A DNA stretch of 64,000 nucleotides from Gilvimarinus xylanilyticus (GCF_024195295.1 NZ_JAMFTH010000008.1:62001-126000); one strand, 5' to 3'. Counted from the first letter of the stretch, positions 1-9,483 are shown. Notes: generated by a model not told the origin, from the sequence alone. Numbers and translations are program-made.

Positions 1-207
<207 letters not shown>

Positions 208-237
208 ATCTGGTGAGATTTTCACGCTAACAGCCGA

Positions 238-1415
238 AAATGACTGTTACAAACTCGAAATGCCCTTTGCTTATAAACGGCTTGTGCTTCTGAACTTGTC
301 AGAGGACTGAATTATTTAATGTTTTTAGGCTCATGAGCGCCGATTTATTAAATTTGCGATTTTGATGTTAATTTTAGGGGAATAAATAAAGCCCTCGGCC
401 TTCAGATGTTACTTAGGGTACGCCCCTGATTTAATATTTATACGGCGATAGGCGGTAAACTATTAAATTTTCATGTCTAGTCATCAAAATACTTGAGTTT
501 GTAACGCCTTCAGCCTTCTTAAGTCACCTAGGATACTAAAAAATGACTGTTACAAACTCGAAACGCCCTTTACTTATAAACGGCTCGTGCTTCTGAACAT
601 GTCAGGGGCCTGAAGTATTTAATGTTTTTAGGCTAATGAGCGCCGAATTATTAAATTCGCGGTTTTGAAGTTAATTTTAGCGACATAAGTAAAGGCTTCA
701 GCCTTCCGACATCACCTGGAGCGCGGAAAATGCCCTTTACTTATGTTGGTTGTCGGTTGTGATAGTTTCTTGGGCTGGAATTATTTAATGTTTTAAGGCT
801 AATGAGCGCCGATTTATTAAATTCGCGGTTTTGAAGTTAATTTTAGCGACATAAGTAAAGGCTTCAGCCTTTCGACATCGCCTGGAGCGCGGAAAATGCC
901 CTTTACTTATGTTGGTTGTCGGTTGTGAGAGTTTCTTGGGCTGGAATTATTTAATGTTTTAAGGCTAATGAGCGCCGATTTATTAAATTCGCGGTTTTGA
1001 AGTTAATTTTAGCGACATAAGTAAAGGCTTCAGCCTTTCGACACCACCTGAGGTTCGAAAAATGCCCTTTACTTATAGTGCTATGCGGCTATCAGAGGCG
1101 GTTTTGGCTCCCCCCCAGAGCCATAAATGCCCTTTACTTATGTCGGTTGTGAGTGTGTCTGGACCGGAATTCTTTAATGTTTTTGGCTCATGGGCGGCGA
1201 TTTATTAAATTCGTACTTTTGACGTTAATGTTAGGGGAGTAAATAAACCCTCGGCCTTCAGATGTTACTTAGGGTACGCTCCTAAGTTAATATTTTTACG
1301 GACATTAGCGGTAACTTAATAAGTTTGAATATCTAGCCATCAAAATACTTGGGTGTACAGCGCCTTCAGCCTTTTGAAGTCCTAAGATACAGAAAGTGAC
1401 AGTTATAAACTCGAA
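238..1415. repeat. Tandem hairpin-repeat array, about 1.2 kb, no coding content
   Basis: Non-coding. The block TGCCCTTTACTTAT recurs near 260, 562 (one change), 731, 896, 1062 and 1127; several copies are about 166 bases apart. Between copies lies a conserved core (TTTAATGTTTTTAGGCT, AATGAGCGCCGATTTATT, GAAGTTAATTTTAGCGAC). Each core ends with ACATAAGTAAAGG, the reverse complement of the following CCTTTACTTATGT, so 13-bp stems can form at 683-695/734-746 and 849-861/900-912, each enclosing a small GGCTTCAGCC hairpin. Two longer related units, near 368-560 and 1222-1415, flank the short units and share CCTCGGCCTTCAGATGTTAC and ATCAAAATACTTG. The array fills the gap between hsdM and the next gene. 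I do not recognise the repeat family. Confidence 0.85.
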
Positions 1416-1557
1416 CTGAGAGTTGTTGTCAAATAAATATAGGCGCAGCTACTTTGTCTTAGCGAGCCGTAATCGTTCGACCCGCGGTTGTGAATTGATT
1501 TCTATATTGGTCTGGAATACATTAAGGTAATACTTCGAAAAGATCGCTGGTAATGGC

Positions 1558-2016
1558 ATGAATACTCTTAAAGCAAGGCTGCCTACTCCAGAGGAGGCAG
1601 CTATAGCCAAAAAATCTAGTCGAGAACTTGAGGCCCTGCTTTCGACTAGCTCTGAGATTCAGGCTATGAGTATCACCGATACGAATGGTGTGCTCCACAG
1701 TATTACACTGCCAGTATCGTCTTTACGATTACTGGTCAGCGCTCTCGAGGAGATAGGAGAAGGTAATGCTGTTAATTTATTGCCGGTCCGAGCCGAACTA
1801 TCCACCCAAGAAGCGGCTGACCTGCTTAATATTCCTCGTAAGGCCATGATAAAACTGATGGATGAAGAGCAGATCCCGCATGTCCTCAATGGCAATACGC
1901 TAAAAGTAAGATATCTTGACCTGGTGGCTTACCAAAGTAAGCTTCAATCGGATCGTCTTGCAGACTTGCGAGAATTGAGTAAAGCAGACCAAAAGCTCGG
2001 ACTTGGTTACTATTAG
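1558..2016 (+). CDS. Excisionase-type HTH antitoxin-like protein without a visible toxin
   Basis: A 152-residue protein. The N-terminal half carries TPEEAAIAKKSSREL and a LPVSSLRLLVSALEEI segment. The C-terminal half has a MerR/excisionase-type helix-turn-helix (LSTQEAADLLNIPRKAMIKL, about residues 80-100), a wing near IPHVLNGNTLKVRYLDLVAY, and ends ADLRELSKADQKLGLGYY. This layout matches DNA-binding antitoxins usually encoded just before a PIN-domain RNase toxin. Here the 140 bases after the stop contain no PIN-domain start and the next small ORF is on the other strand, so the toxin appears lost or was never present. The start is the first ATG of a frame that fits the family length; the ribosome-binding site is weak. 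Confidence 0.6.
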   Translation: MNTLKARLPTPEEAAIAKKSSRELEALLSTSSEIQAMSITDTNGVLHSITLPVSSLRLLVSALEEIGEGNAVNLLPVRAELSTQEAADLLNIPRKAMIKLMDEEQIPHVLNGNTLKVRYLDLVAYQSKLQSDRLADLRELSKADQKLGLGYY

Positions 2017-2155
2017 CTGATTTTCTAGGCCTGAGCTATAGCTGGCCTTGCAGTAAGTAATCTTTCCCGATGTTTACAGAGTGAGTTAGAAGTCATTGGG
2101 AGGCCTTGGTTTAGATGCTTTGCACCTTAATTAGCAGGAACCGATGGGCAAAACT

Positions 2156-2341
2156 TTACAGTTTAGGCATAGGGAGACCTTGCTTGAACGCCCTTCCTAT
2201 AGGGCTGGCGGCCAAATGACCGGCCGCGTTAAATGAACCGTTTTCACGGCTTTCCGCTATAACTCTTCTCTGCTCTTCAGGGCTCAAGCGATAAAACTCG
2301 CTGTAATCAATGCCTGCAGGCGGCTTATTCTCTACGCTCAT
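2156..2341 (-). CDS. Small hypothetical protein (61 aa)
   Basis: The ORF begins ATG with an AAGG ribosome-binding site eight or so bases upstream on the minus strand. The protein is hydrophilic and includes YRLSPEEQRRVIAESRENG and a C-terminal PIGRAFKQGLPMPKL. I do not recognise a family. It has no signal peptide, membrane segment or Cys motif. It lies alone in an AT-richer patch between the antitoxin-like gene and a palindromic element at 2588, an arrangement typical of accessory DNA. The plausible start signal and amino-acid composition support a real gene, but the short length leaves doubt. Confidence 0.4.
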   Translation of the reverse strand: MSVENKPPAGIDYSEFYRLSPEEQRRVIAESRENGSFNAAGHLAASPIGRAFKQGLPMPKL

Positions 2342-2587
2342 TCTATTACCTTGTGATCAAATCAGCACATTAACGTAAATTTTCGGAAAGTATTTCTTGA
2401 TTCTAAGCTCCTCGTCTTAAAAGGTCCAATATGGACGTATTTTTCCCCGTGGTGCAATTCAGCTGAATACTCTAAATTATCTTACGATTTGAGCATCATG
2501 GAAACCAAGCTTGGCGGACTGTGAATGCCTCACCTCTCAACGTAACGAACTTAAAAACTGAAAACTTCTGCACTTTAAAACAAGGCC

Positions 2588-2647
2588 ATTACCTACGATT
2601 ATTCAAAACTTGCGTAATTACACATTAGGCGTGTAATCGTAGGTAAT
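2588..2647. repeat. 60-bp palindromic element A (14-bp perfect arms)
   Basis: Arms ATTACCTACGATTA (2588-2601) and TAATCGTAGGTAAT (2634-2647) are perfect reverse complements. The centre contains GTAATTACAC (2614-2623) and a second possible stem ATTACAC/GTGTAAT. The outer bases (GGCCATTACCTA ... TAGGTAATT) recur in a second element at 3176-3235, and the GTAATTACAC core recurs in the 58-bp palindrome at 51582. No U-tract follows, so it is not an ordinary terminator. Apart from this element I see nothing in the gap 2342-2786. Confidence 0.7.
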
Positions 2648-2786
2648 TTAATAAGTCGCTATCTGAGCGAGTGGCTAGGATCCCGATAAGGTGCTCCTCG
2701 AGGACTAGTCGTTTAGCGTAGAAACGAACGCTTATACCCAAAACTCATACTGTGCTTTTCCAATAAGGCTGCTGAGCATATTAAGC

Positions 2787-2963
2787 TCATATCTCCTGCT
2801 CGCCGCCTCTTTTCCTAGCCTCTATAGCAAGCAAGGGAAAGAGCTCATCTGCATGCGAGCTACGTGTATCAAGATCTACCAATAACTCTTTTTCAGAGAA
2901 TGCAAGGGTTAGCTTACGTGGCGGAGCCTTATCTGAGGGTTCCGGCGAGGGGTCATTTACCAT
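2787..2963 (-). CDS. Small hypothetical protein (58 aa)
   Basis: A short ORF on the minus strand with ATG at 2963; an in-frame GTG two codons upstream is an alternative start. A purine-rich AAGAG lies nine bases before the ATG. The protein reads MVNDPSPEPSDKAPPRKLTL, then AFSEKELLVDLDTRSSHADE, and ends in the basic stretch EARKRGGEQEI. I recognise no family. It is bracketed by the two related palindromic elements at 2588-2647 and 3176-3235, so element plus ORF has the size and look of a small cassette about 590 bases long. Function is unknown. Confidence 0.35.
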   Translation of the reverse strand: MVNDPSPEPSDKAPPRKLTLAFSEKELLVDLDTRSSHADELFPLLAIEARKRGGEQEI

Positions 2964-3175
2964 TTTCACTCACTCTTAACAAGGCAAAAGTTACTCGACA
3001 GGGAGTCGATTAAAACACTGCGCCCCAACACTCATCAATAAGGGGGTGGAATGCATTATCTGAGCCACGGACTAGAAAGGCCATCCCCCAAATGACTATG
3101 AAACTTTATTGTACGGCTCAAGGCTCCATACGTTAAACTCAAGGAGACAGAACACCTTGCCATATTGGGGTGGCC

Positions 3176-3235
3176 ATTACCTAAAATTACACACTTGTTG
3201 TGTATTTACACACGAAGGAGATAAACATAGGTAAT
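3176..3235. repeat. 60-bp palindromic element B, related to element A
   Basis: The outer arms ATTACCTA (3176-3183) and TAGGTAAT (3228-3235) are identical to the outer ends of element A, and the spacing between arms makes both elements 60 bases long. Both are preceded by GGCC. The interior is less symmetric and carries a direct repeat TTACACAC. With element A, 588 bases to the left, it brackets one small ORF. I see no other feature in 2970-3356. Confidence 0.6.
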
Positions 3236-3356
3236 TCTGCAGACTTATCCTGCGGAAAATGGCTAAAGTTAATTCCTGATACGTAGGTTTCTGCCGCATG
3301 CCACATTTCATTATACTTCTTCGGTTGCCGTGTGAACGCGACCGGTTCCGCATGAC

Positions 3357-4481
3357 CTACTTGAAGAGCATCGGGTCTTCATCATCAAACCAATTAAAGT
3401 AAGCTAAAAAATGCAAGTTGTCGCATGTTTCAGTCAAAGTCACCGCGCCCAGGGTCAGGGGGTCGTTTTCTGCGACGATGTACCCTAGTGAAGCGCAGAC
3501 ATCGGCCAGGCTGGGGGGGGCATTGCGGAACCAAAACATACGCTCCAGTAACGGATCTGAGGTGCTATAACGGTTCAGCCCGCCAGGCACTTCTGTCCAC
3601 TCTTTGGGGCATAAATTATTGATGGCGTAGCCACCTTCCTCCTTTTTTATTACCCCAACGAGCCCATAGTCCTTAAAGACTAGAAATGTGACGATGTCTA
3701 ACGTCACGGGCCCAATGTTAGGGTACCTATCGATATCAGGCGTAAATTTGGTTGTAATGTCAGGGTGGAACGGCAAGTCCCGGTATTTGTTGCGATTGAA
3801 AGCCTTGAGAGCAATGTCGCGAATGGCAGCTTCACGCTGGGATTCTGTACGAGCGTCTCTTCTGAGCTTGGCTAATGATGCATCGCCAAGATATCTAAGC
3901 TTTTCGATCATCTGCAGGAGCTCGGCATCCTTGTGATACTCACCCAATTCAGGATTTACTTCAAATGGCTCTATCTGCAGGACATTCTCCCGTTGGAAGT
4001 AAAGGTCCGGTCGGTCATCTATGACGACCATTTGTTCTTTGCTGTACCCGAGGTGAATAAATTGCCCAAGATCCTTACATCGCCGTTTAGGATTATATTT
4101 CAGTGTGTCACGGTGTATGACTTCACAGAAGATCCCACGATCAATGCCACACAATGGCAAAACGACGTCCAAATAATCAGAGGTGGCTGTCGTGCAGAGA
4201 GCGAGGTCATATCCTAGCTGTTGTGCGGAGTGCAAAAACTCCTGTAAATGTGGTCGCGGATAGACCTTGACGGGTGAGGCCTTTTCTAGCGGTACACCGC
4301 CAGCAGGGAGGTCGCGGTAAAAGTCCTCACTAGAAACCTTAAGCTCTGCTAGCGCAAATAACATGGGATCATAGCGGGGAAGGTGAAGCAGCGTATTATC
4401 GACATCTAAAACCAATAATCGCTTTTCGGGAGGTTTTACCGGTTGCCTTTCGCCATGGGTCTTCACAGAGCAAGTCTCCAT
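3357..4481 (-). CDS. FCP1/NIF-type HAD phosphatase with an unknown C-terminal domain
   Basis: 374 residues. LLVLDVDNTLLHLP near residue 22-35 holds the HAD motif I DxDNT (nucleophile Asp26, acid Asp28). CTTATSDYLDVVLPL supplies the motif II threonine region, KYNPKRRCKDL a motif III lysine, and VVIDDRPDLY the motif IV acidic pair. This order is that of the NLI-interacting-factor (FCP1-like) phosphatases, which dephosphorylate serine/threonine phosphoproteins in eukaryotes; bacterial members are sparse and little studied. Residues from about 225 to 374 form an additional domain that I do not recognise. The gene stands alone at the edge of the accessory patch, next to xylA. A role in stress or phage response is possible from location only. 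Confidence 0.65.
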   Translation of the reverse strand: METCSVKTHGERQPVKPPEKRLLVLDVDNTLLHLPRYDPMLFALAELKVSSEDFYRDLPAGGVPLEKASPVKVYPRPHLQEFLHSAQQLGYDLALCTTATSDYLDVVLPLCGIDRGIFCEVIHRDTLKYNPKRRCKDLGQFIHLGYSKEQMVVIDDRPDLYFQRENVLQIEPFEVNPELGEYHKDAELLQMIEKLRYLGDASLAKLRRDARTESQREAAIRDIALKAFNRNKYRDLPFHPDITTKFTPDIDRYPNIGPVTLDIVTFLVFKDYGLVGVIKKEEGGYAINNLCPKEWTEVPGGLNRYSTSDPLLERMFWFRNAPPSLADVCASLGYIVAENDPLTLGAVTLTETCDNLHFLAYFNWFDDEDPMLFK

Positions 4482-4669
4482 CGCTCAGCCCTAAAATTAG
4501 AATAGGCTGCAGTATCTGAGGCTACTGCAGTTCAGCAGGTCGCTAGCGTAATCGAGGTCCGACCATGATTTTATGCTCCATTTGTATCCATGAATAAAAT
4601 GCGTGTCCATTCTCTCAACTGCCTCTCAAATGTCAAGCAGAAGCTCCTATCGATATGCGATTAGTGTCG

Positions 4670-4700
4670 AAAGCGGTCTTTACGCGGCAAAGACCGCTTT
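4670..4700 (-). terminator. Hairpin after xylA
   Basis: AAAGCGGTCTTT (4670-4681) and AAAGACCGCTTT (4689-4700) are a perfect 12-bp inverted repeat with a seven-base loop, 29 bases past the xylA stop on the minus strand. There is no clean U-tract beyond the stem, so termination efficiency is uncertain. Confidence 0.55.
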
Positions 4701-4728
4701 GGTGTGGTTGCCTTATCGCGAGAGCCGC

Positions 4729-6060
4729 TTAGCGTACATAACGATTAATGATGTTTTCATACAGCTCTTGCTGTCCACTGGTCTGATTAGGCTCACCTAC
4801 ACTGTTGCCAATGTCAGCCAGTTGCTCCAAAGTTAGTTTACCCTGTTCAAAATCGGCGCCTTTACCATTATCGAACGAAGCGTAACGCTCGGCCCGCATT
4901 TTCTCTAGCGGAGACTTTTGGATCAGGTCATCTGCAATCAGCAGTGAACGAGCGAACACGTCCATACCACCGATGTGACCGTGAAAAGTGTCATTCAGGT
5001 CGGTGGAGTTGCGACGACGTTTCGCATCGAAGTTTACACCGCCGCCCTGGAAGCCGCCGTGACGCAGCAGTACCAGCATCATTTCAACGGTTTCGTTGAT
5101 GTTGTAGGGGAACTGATCGGTATCCCACGAATTCTGGTAATCACCGCGGTTTGCATCGATGGAGCCCAGCATGCCGGCGTTGGCGGCGACTTGCATTTCG
5201 TGGTCCATGGTATGTTGTGCCAGCGTGGCGTGGTTGGTTTCAATGTTCAGCTTAAAGTCTTTATCGAGGCCGTGATGACGTAAGAAGCCTATAACGGTTT
5301 CGCTATCGAAATCGTACTGGTGCTTGGTCGGCTCCATTGGTTTGGGCTCAATCAGGAAGTTACCTGTAAAACCATTGGCGCGTCCGTAATCTCGGGCGAT
5401 CGTCAGAAAACGAGCTAGGTGCTCCTGTTCGCGCTTTACATCGGTATTCAGAAGGCTCATGTAACCTTCTCTGCCGCCCCAGAATACGTAGTTTTCACCG
5501 CCGAGTTCGATGGTGGCATCCATAGCGTCTTTAAGTTGTGCACCAGCGTAGGAAACCACGTTAAAGTCTGGGTTGGTGGAGGCACCGTTCATAAAGCGTG
5601 GGTTGCTGAACAAGTTCGAGGTACCCCACAAAAGTCTAACGCCAGACTCTTTTTGTTTCTCTTTGGCCCAGCCTACCCATTTGGCTAAACGTGCGCTGGT
5701 TTCGCTGCGGGAGCTGCCTTCTTCAATCACATCTACATCGTGGAAGCAGTAGTAGGGAGTACCTAATTTGGTGAAGAATTCAAAAGCTGCGTCCAACTTC
5801 ATGCGTGCGCGGGTGTCGGCATCTTTGCCTTCGTTCCATGGGAAGATGAAGGGCCCAGGGCCGAAAGGATCGTGACCGGCGCCGCAGAAGGTGTGCCAGT
5901 AGGAGACTGCAAACTTGAAGTGCTCCTTCATGGTTTTGCCGGCGACGACTTTGTTTTCGTCGTACCATTTAAAGGCGAGTGGATTATCGGACTCGGCACC
6001 TTCGTACTCGATTTTTTCGACTCCGGGGAAATACTCTTTATCACCTAATGTAATGCTCAT
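4729..6060 (-). CDS. xylA: Xylose isomerase
   Basis: 443 residues, the normal length for the cytoplasmic enzyme that converts D-xylose to D-xylulose. The active-site pair HDVD (His107, Asp110) is present. The metal-binding segments [28 protein letters not shown] and [10 protein letters not shown] follow in the usual order, with WGGREGY before them. The start ATG is preceded by AAAAGG at good spacing. It is the second gene of a minus-strand xylB-xylA operon, 68 bases after xylB. The shared upstream region holds a TTGTTAACGTTAAC operator at 7953. Together with xylB it feeds xylose into the pentose phosphate pathway. Confidence 0.97.
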   Translation of the reverse strand: MSITLGDKEYFPGVEKIEYEGAESDNPLAFKWYDENKVVAGKTMKEHFKFAVSYWHTFCGAGHDPFGPGPFIFPWNEGKDADTRARMKLDAAFEFFTKLGTPYYCFHDVDVIEEGSSRSETSARLAKWVGWAKEKQKESGVRLLWGTSNLFSNPRFMNGASTNPDFNVVSYAGAQLKDAMDATIELGGENYVFWGGREGYMSLLNTDVKREQEHLARFLTIARDYGRANGFTGNFLIEPKPMEPTKHQYDFDSETVIGFLRHHGLDKDFKLNIETNHATLAQHTMDHEMQVAANAGMLGSIDANRGDYQNSWDTDQFPYNINETVEMMLVLLRHGGFQGGGVNFDAKRRRNSTDLNDTFHGHIGGMDVFARSLLIADDLIQKSPLEKMRAERYASFDNGKGADFEQGKLTLEQLADIGNSVGEPNQTSGQQELYENIINRYVR

Positions 6061-6128
6061 AAAAAAACCTTTTGGCTCTGTGGTTAATAGATTGGCCTTG
6101 CCCTAAAGGTGGCCTGTGTTTTTGTGGG

Positions 6129-7628
6129 TTAGTGGTTTTGTGTTAAACGCTGCTCGACCGCCGTGCGCCATTGCGCGTACAGATCTTGATATTGGTTTTG
6201 CAGTTGGGCTTGTGGCTCGAGTATGGCTTTGCACGTTAGGGTGCGGAACACATCGTCACGACTGGCGTAGAAATCGCAGCCCCAGGCTGCGGCACGGGCG
6301 ACGCCGTCGGCGCTGTCGGTCTGGTACAACTCCAGTGGTGCGCCGATCAGGTTGACGAAGGCGCTAGTGAAAACCGGGCTCAAAAACATATTGCTGTGGC
6401 CGGCGCGAACAACTCGGGTTTCGGCGCCCAAACCTTTGATTAAGTCAAAGCCCAGGTTCATTGCATAGGCCACACCTTCTTGCGTGGCACGGGCGATGTG
6501 ATTGACCCCGTGGCGGTTTAAATCCAAACCGTCCAATTGTGCAGACAATAACTTGTTGCGCATGATGCGCTCGGCGCCGTTACCAAACGGGTATACGTTT
6601 AATCCATCACTGCCCGGCGCTACGGATTCCCCCAGTTCATTTAATTCGGGGTAAGAAAGGTCGCCGCCTGTGCTCAGCACACCGCGCAGCCAGCTGTTCA
6701 TTCGCCCCGCACCGTTAATACAAGCGAGTAGGCCGCGGTGTGCCTCGGCATTACCTTTATTTAGGTGTAAAAAAGTGTTGATGCGCTGATCTGGATCGGC
6801 GATGTTTTTGTCGGTCACGGCGTACACGACCCCAGAGGTGCCAGCGGTAGTGGCGACGTCGCCGGGCTCTAATACATTAAGACTTATTGAGTTGGCAACT
6901 TGATCGCCTGCGCGGAAGGCCAGCTTGGCACCGGCATTGATACCGAGCTCGCGGGCGGCGATTTCATTCACCTCACCCTGTATGCCTAGGCTAGGCACTT
7001 GTCTGGCCAGTAAAGCGGGGTCAATGTGCCAATGTTTTAGCAACGTATCCGCTACCTGATTTTCTGAAAAATCCCAAAACACCCCTTCGGATAACCCGGA
7101 GGCGGTGGTGGTACATTCGCCGGTCAGTTTGAATGCAATGTAATCACCGGGAAGCAGAATCTTGTCGATACGGCTGTAGAGCTCGGGCTCGTTCTCCTGA
7201 ACCCAGCGCAGTTTGGCCGCGGTGAAGTTGCCGGGGGCGTTTAGCAAGTGCGCCATGCACCAGTCCTGGCCCAGTTCAGAAAAGGCCAGCTCGCCGGTGG
7301 CTACCGCGCGGCTGTCGCACCAGATGATGGACGGGCGCAGCACTTCGCCGTCTTTGTCCACGGCGACCAAGCCGTGCATTTGGTAGGAGATCCCGATAGC
7401 GCCGATGTTATCTCTGGCTTCCGGTTTGATTTGCCACAGCTGCTCGCAACCTTTTTTAACGGCGTCCCACCAATCTTCCGGTGCTTGTTCGGCCCAGCCA
7501 GATTGAGGGGCCTTGATGGTCATCTCTTGCGGAGGGTAGGTGGCGTTGGCCACCCGCTCGCCGCTGTCGCCATCAATAACGGACAATTTAACCGAGGAGC
7601 TGCCGATATCTAAACCAAGAAAGTACAT
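6129..7628 (-). CDS. xylB: Xylulokinase
   Basis: 499 residues, the usual length for a FGGY-family kinase that phosphorylates D-xylulose to xylulose 5-phosphate. The N-terminal GLDIGSSSVKLSVID is the phosphate-binding segment of the actin-like ATPase fold; MHGLVAVD and IIWCDSRA line the sugar site; FRAGDQVANS carries the catalytic aspartate region; TAGTSGVVYA is the second nucleotide-binding motif. It is the first gene of the xylB-xylA operon. The ATG sits after a weak GAG ribosome-binding site. An araC-type gene is transcribed divergently from about 440 bases away. Confidence 0.96.
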   Translation of the reverse strand: MYFLGLDIGSSSVKLSVIDGDSGERVANATYPPQEMTIKAPQSGWAEQAPEDWWDAVKKGCEQLWQIKPEARDNIGAIGISYQMHGLVAVDKDGEVLRPSIIWCDSRAVATGELAFSELGQDWCMAHLLNAPGNFTAAKLRWVQENEPELYSRIDKILLPGDYIAFKLTGECTTTASGLSEGVFWDFSENQVADTLLKHWHIDPALLARQVPSLGIQGEVNEIAARELGINAGAKLAFRAGDQVANSISLNVLEPGDVATTAGTSGVVYAVTDKNIADPDQRINTFLHLNKGNAEAHRGLLACINGAGRMNSWLRGVLSTGGDLSYPELNELGESVAPGSDGLNVYPFGNGAERIMRNKLLSAQLDGLDLNRHGVNHIARATQEGVAYAMNLGFDLIKGLGAETRVVRAGHSNMFLSPVFTSAFVNLIGAPLELYQTDSADGVARAAAWGCDFYASRDDVFRTLTCKAILEPQAQLQNQYQDLYAQWRTAVEQRLTQNH

Positions 7629-7952
7629 AGTGTGTCTCGTTGTGTTCGTTTTTTATTAGGGGCCAGTATTGGTCGGGGCTGCGGTGGAATCGCACACAAT
7701 CTGACGATGCACGCCGCAGTAAAACATTATGTGACGAGTCCAGATGCGTCGTAATTCGATCAAAGACCGTGTGGAAACATTCACCAATCCGTCATCCAGC
7801 CTCACTTAGGTTAATGATCTATTCGACGGAGTCCCCTTTAATGCAACTGCCTGGATTAAGCGGTAAAAGAACTACTTTGGCTTCAGAGGGCTCGTGGTTT
7901 ATTGATGTTGGAGCCTCTCCGACTGAGTTTTTAGCCGTTGTGCCGTGACCAG

Positions 7953-7973
7953 TTGTTAACGTTAACTGTAACG
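7953..7973. promoter_or_regulatory. LacI-type operator TTGTTAACGTTAAC + GTAACG
   Basis: TTGTTAACGTTAACTGTAACG lies between divergent xylB and the araC-type gene. The palindrome GTTAACGTTAAC and its GTAACG extension recur almost unchanged at 39608-39630 and 44568-44590, both before xylan genes, so one LacI-family repressor probably controls all three; the gene at 38461 is the best candidate. I see no other feature in the 7629-8070 gap. Confidence 0.7.
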
Positions 7974-8070
7974 TATATCATGATGGTGGGCAAGTTGAAG
8001 CTTGGGTAGAGCACGGAATTCAACAATAACGATAAGCATACCGGCGCAAAAGCAACGTCAAGGTACCGTA

Positions 8071-9240
8071 ATGCACCTATTTTACGCATGGCTCAACCAG
8101 TCTCAGTTTAATGTTTATGATCTGATCTTGATCATGTTGATGTTCCAGTGCCTGATGTTTGGGCTGTTGATGCTGGTTCGGCCCCCGCGGCCGCTCAGTC
8201 AGCGATTACTGTCTGCCTTTCTGATCTCGCTCGCGGCAGGGCAGCTGGTTTTTCTTTTCACTTATAACCCCGCATTGTTTAGAGTCTTGCACCCTATCTG
8301 GGGCGATAGCGGCTTTGCACTCTGGGCATTGGTTTACAGTGTTCATGGGCCGCTGCTGTTCCACTATACGCGCGCGTTAACCTCAGAGTCATACCCGTGG
8401 CGCTGGTCTTATTTGTGGCCTCTCGTGCCGGGGCTGGTCGTTGTAGCTTCTGAGCCTTTGGGTTGGCATTCGATGCTTGGGGTAATGTTCTGGCGAGAGT
8501 TTGTGCTGGTGTGTGTGCTGGGGTTTGCTATTTCTGTCGGTTTTGCAGTCGCTGCGCTTACCCATATCAAACGTTACTCTGAGCAGTTAAAAGATCGCTT
8601 CTGCACGGTCGAACTGATGGAGCACGGGTGGCTCAGGCTTATGGTCTGGGGTTTTCTATTAGTGTGGTGCCTGGAGGTTCTGCCGCCGTTTTTCTACCCT
8701 TGGGCGCCCTGGCAGCTGATGGAAACAGTGGCTCATTTGCCGGGAGTGTTGGAGTTGGGATTAATTTATTTCATTGTTTTTGCGGGGCTGTTTTATGCGG
8801 CTGCCACACGCCAGATTCCCGCGCCGTCAGAAAAGAGAGAGGCCGCCAGTGATGAGCCTTGCCAGCAAGAGGCTCAAACAGTGCAGGCCTATATAGCCAT
8901 GCGTATGGCGGAAGATAAATTGTATTGCCGCCCCCGCTTAAACATCGAGCGCTTGGCGGAAGAGTTGGCTCTGTCTCCGCGCCACCTTTCTCAAGTTATT
9001 AACCGGGAGTTTGGGAAAAATTTTTTTGAGTTTATCAATGGGTATCGACTGGAAGAGGTGAAGCAGCGTTTGACCAGTGAACAGTGGTCCCAAGCGTCGG
9101 TACAAGAAATTTACGAGTCTGTCGGTTTTCGTTCACGCTCGTCGTTTTTTACATTGTTTCGAAAGCATGTGGGTATGACGCCCAGTCAATATCGCGAGGA
9201 AAATGTTGTCCTTGATGTCGCGTTAGAGCCTCGTGCATAG
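8071..9240 (+). CDS. Membrane-anchored AraC-family regulator (copy 1)
   Basis: 389 residues from the ATG at 8071, which follows AAGGT at suitable spacing; an upstream TTG frame extension is unlikely. The N-terminal two thirds hold about seven hydrophobic segments (for example LILIMLMFQCLMFGLLMLV, FVLVCVLGFAISVGFAVAA, GLIYFIVFAGLFYAA). The last 110 residues are an AraC DNA-binding domain with two helix-turn-helix units (LNIERLAEELALSPRHLSQV and VQEIYESVGFRSRSSFFTLF) and the signature GMTPSQYRE. A sensor in the membrane joined to a cytoplasmic AraC domain suggests sensing of a periplasmic or membrane signal. It is paralogous along its whole length to the gene at 11819 and faces xylBA divergently. 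Confidence 0.88.
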   Translation: MHLFYAWLNQSQFNVYDLILIMLMFQCLMFGLLMLVRPPRPLSQRLLSAFLISLAAGQLVFLFTYNPALFRVLHPIWGDSGFALWALVYSVHGPLLFHYTRALTSESYPWRWSYLWPLVPGLVVVASEPLGWHSMLGVMFWREFVLVCVLGFAISVGFAVAALTHIKRYSEQLKDRFCTVELMEHGWLRLMVWGFLLVWCLEVLPPFFYPWAPWQLMETVAHLPGVLELGLIYFIVFAGLFYAAATRQIPAPSEKREAASDEPCQQEAQTVQAYIAMRMAEDKLYCRPRLNIERLAEELALSPRHLSQVINREFGKNFFEFINGYRLEEVKQRLTSEQWSQASVQEIYESVGFRSRSSFFTLFRKHVGMTPSQYREENVVLDVALEPRA

Positions 9241-9311
9241 CTTGTCTTGAGCTTGCTCTATCTTTTCAGTAAAGGGTTTTAATTGGCAGCTCTGCTGCAT
9301 CGCTCCTTAAT

Positions 9312-9476
9312 CTAAGCTGTGACCGTGCCTCTTTGCTTAAGCCCCCAGCGCACCGTGCGGCCAATCGGCGAAGTGTGGGGCGGTTTGGGTTCTTGGAAAA
9401 ACACGGTAAATTTTTCGGTAACGGTTTGTTCAGGGCCCACATATGCAGGCCCAGCTTCTTGCCGTAAAGGATGCGG
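9312..9476 (-). pseudogene. Possible orphan C-terminal gene fragment
   Basis: Directly downstream of the GH120 stop, a different minus-strand frame stays open for 54 codons without a start codon near its beginning. It reads as protein-like sequence (AYVGPEQTVTEKFTVFFQEP, then PHTSPIGRTVRWGLKQRG) ending in TAG at 9312-9314. It could be the tail of a deleted gene. I do not recognise the family and the length allows chance. Confidence 0.25.
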
Positions 9477-9483
9477 TTAGTGT

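Noticed and set aside
683-1140. CRISPR array
   Set aside because: Repeats are about 166 bases long with nearly identical sequence between hairpins; there are no unique spacers and no cas genes.
2588-3235. Integron cassette with attC sites
   Set aside because: Length and palindromic form are suggestive, but the R/L core consensus (GTTRRRY and its complement) and an integron integrase are missing.
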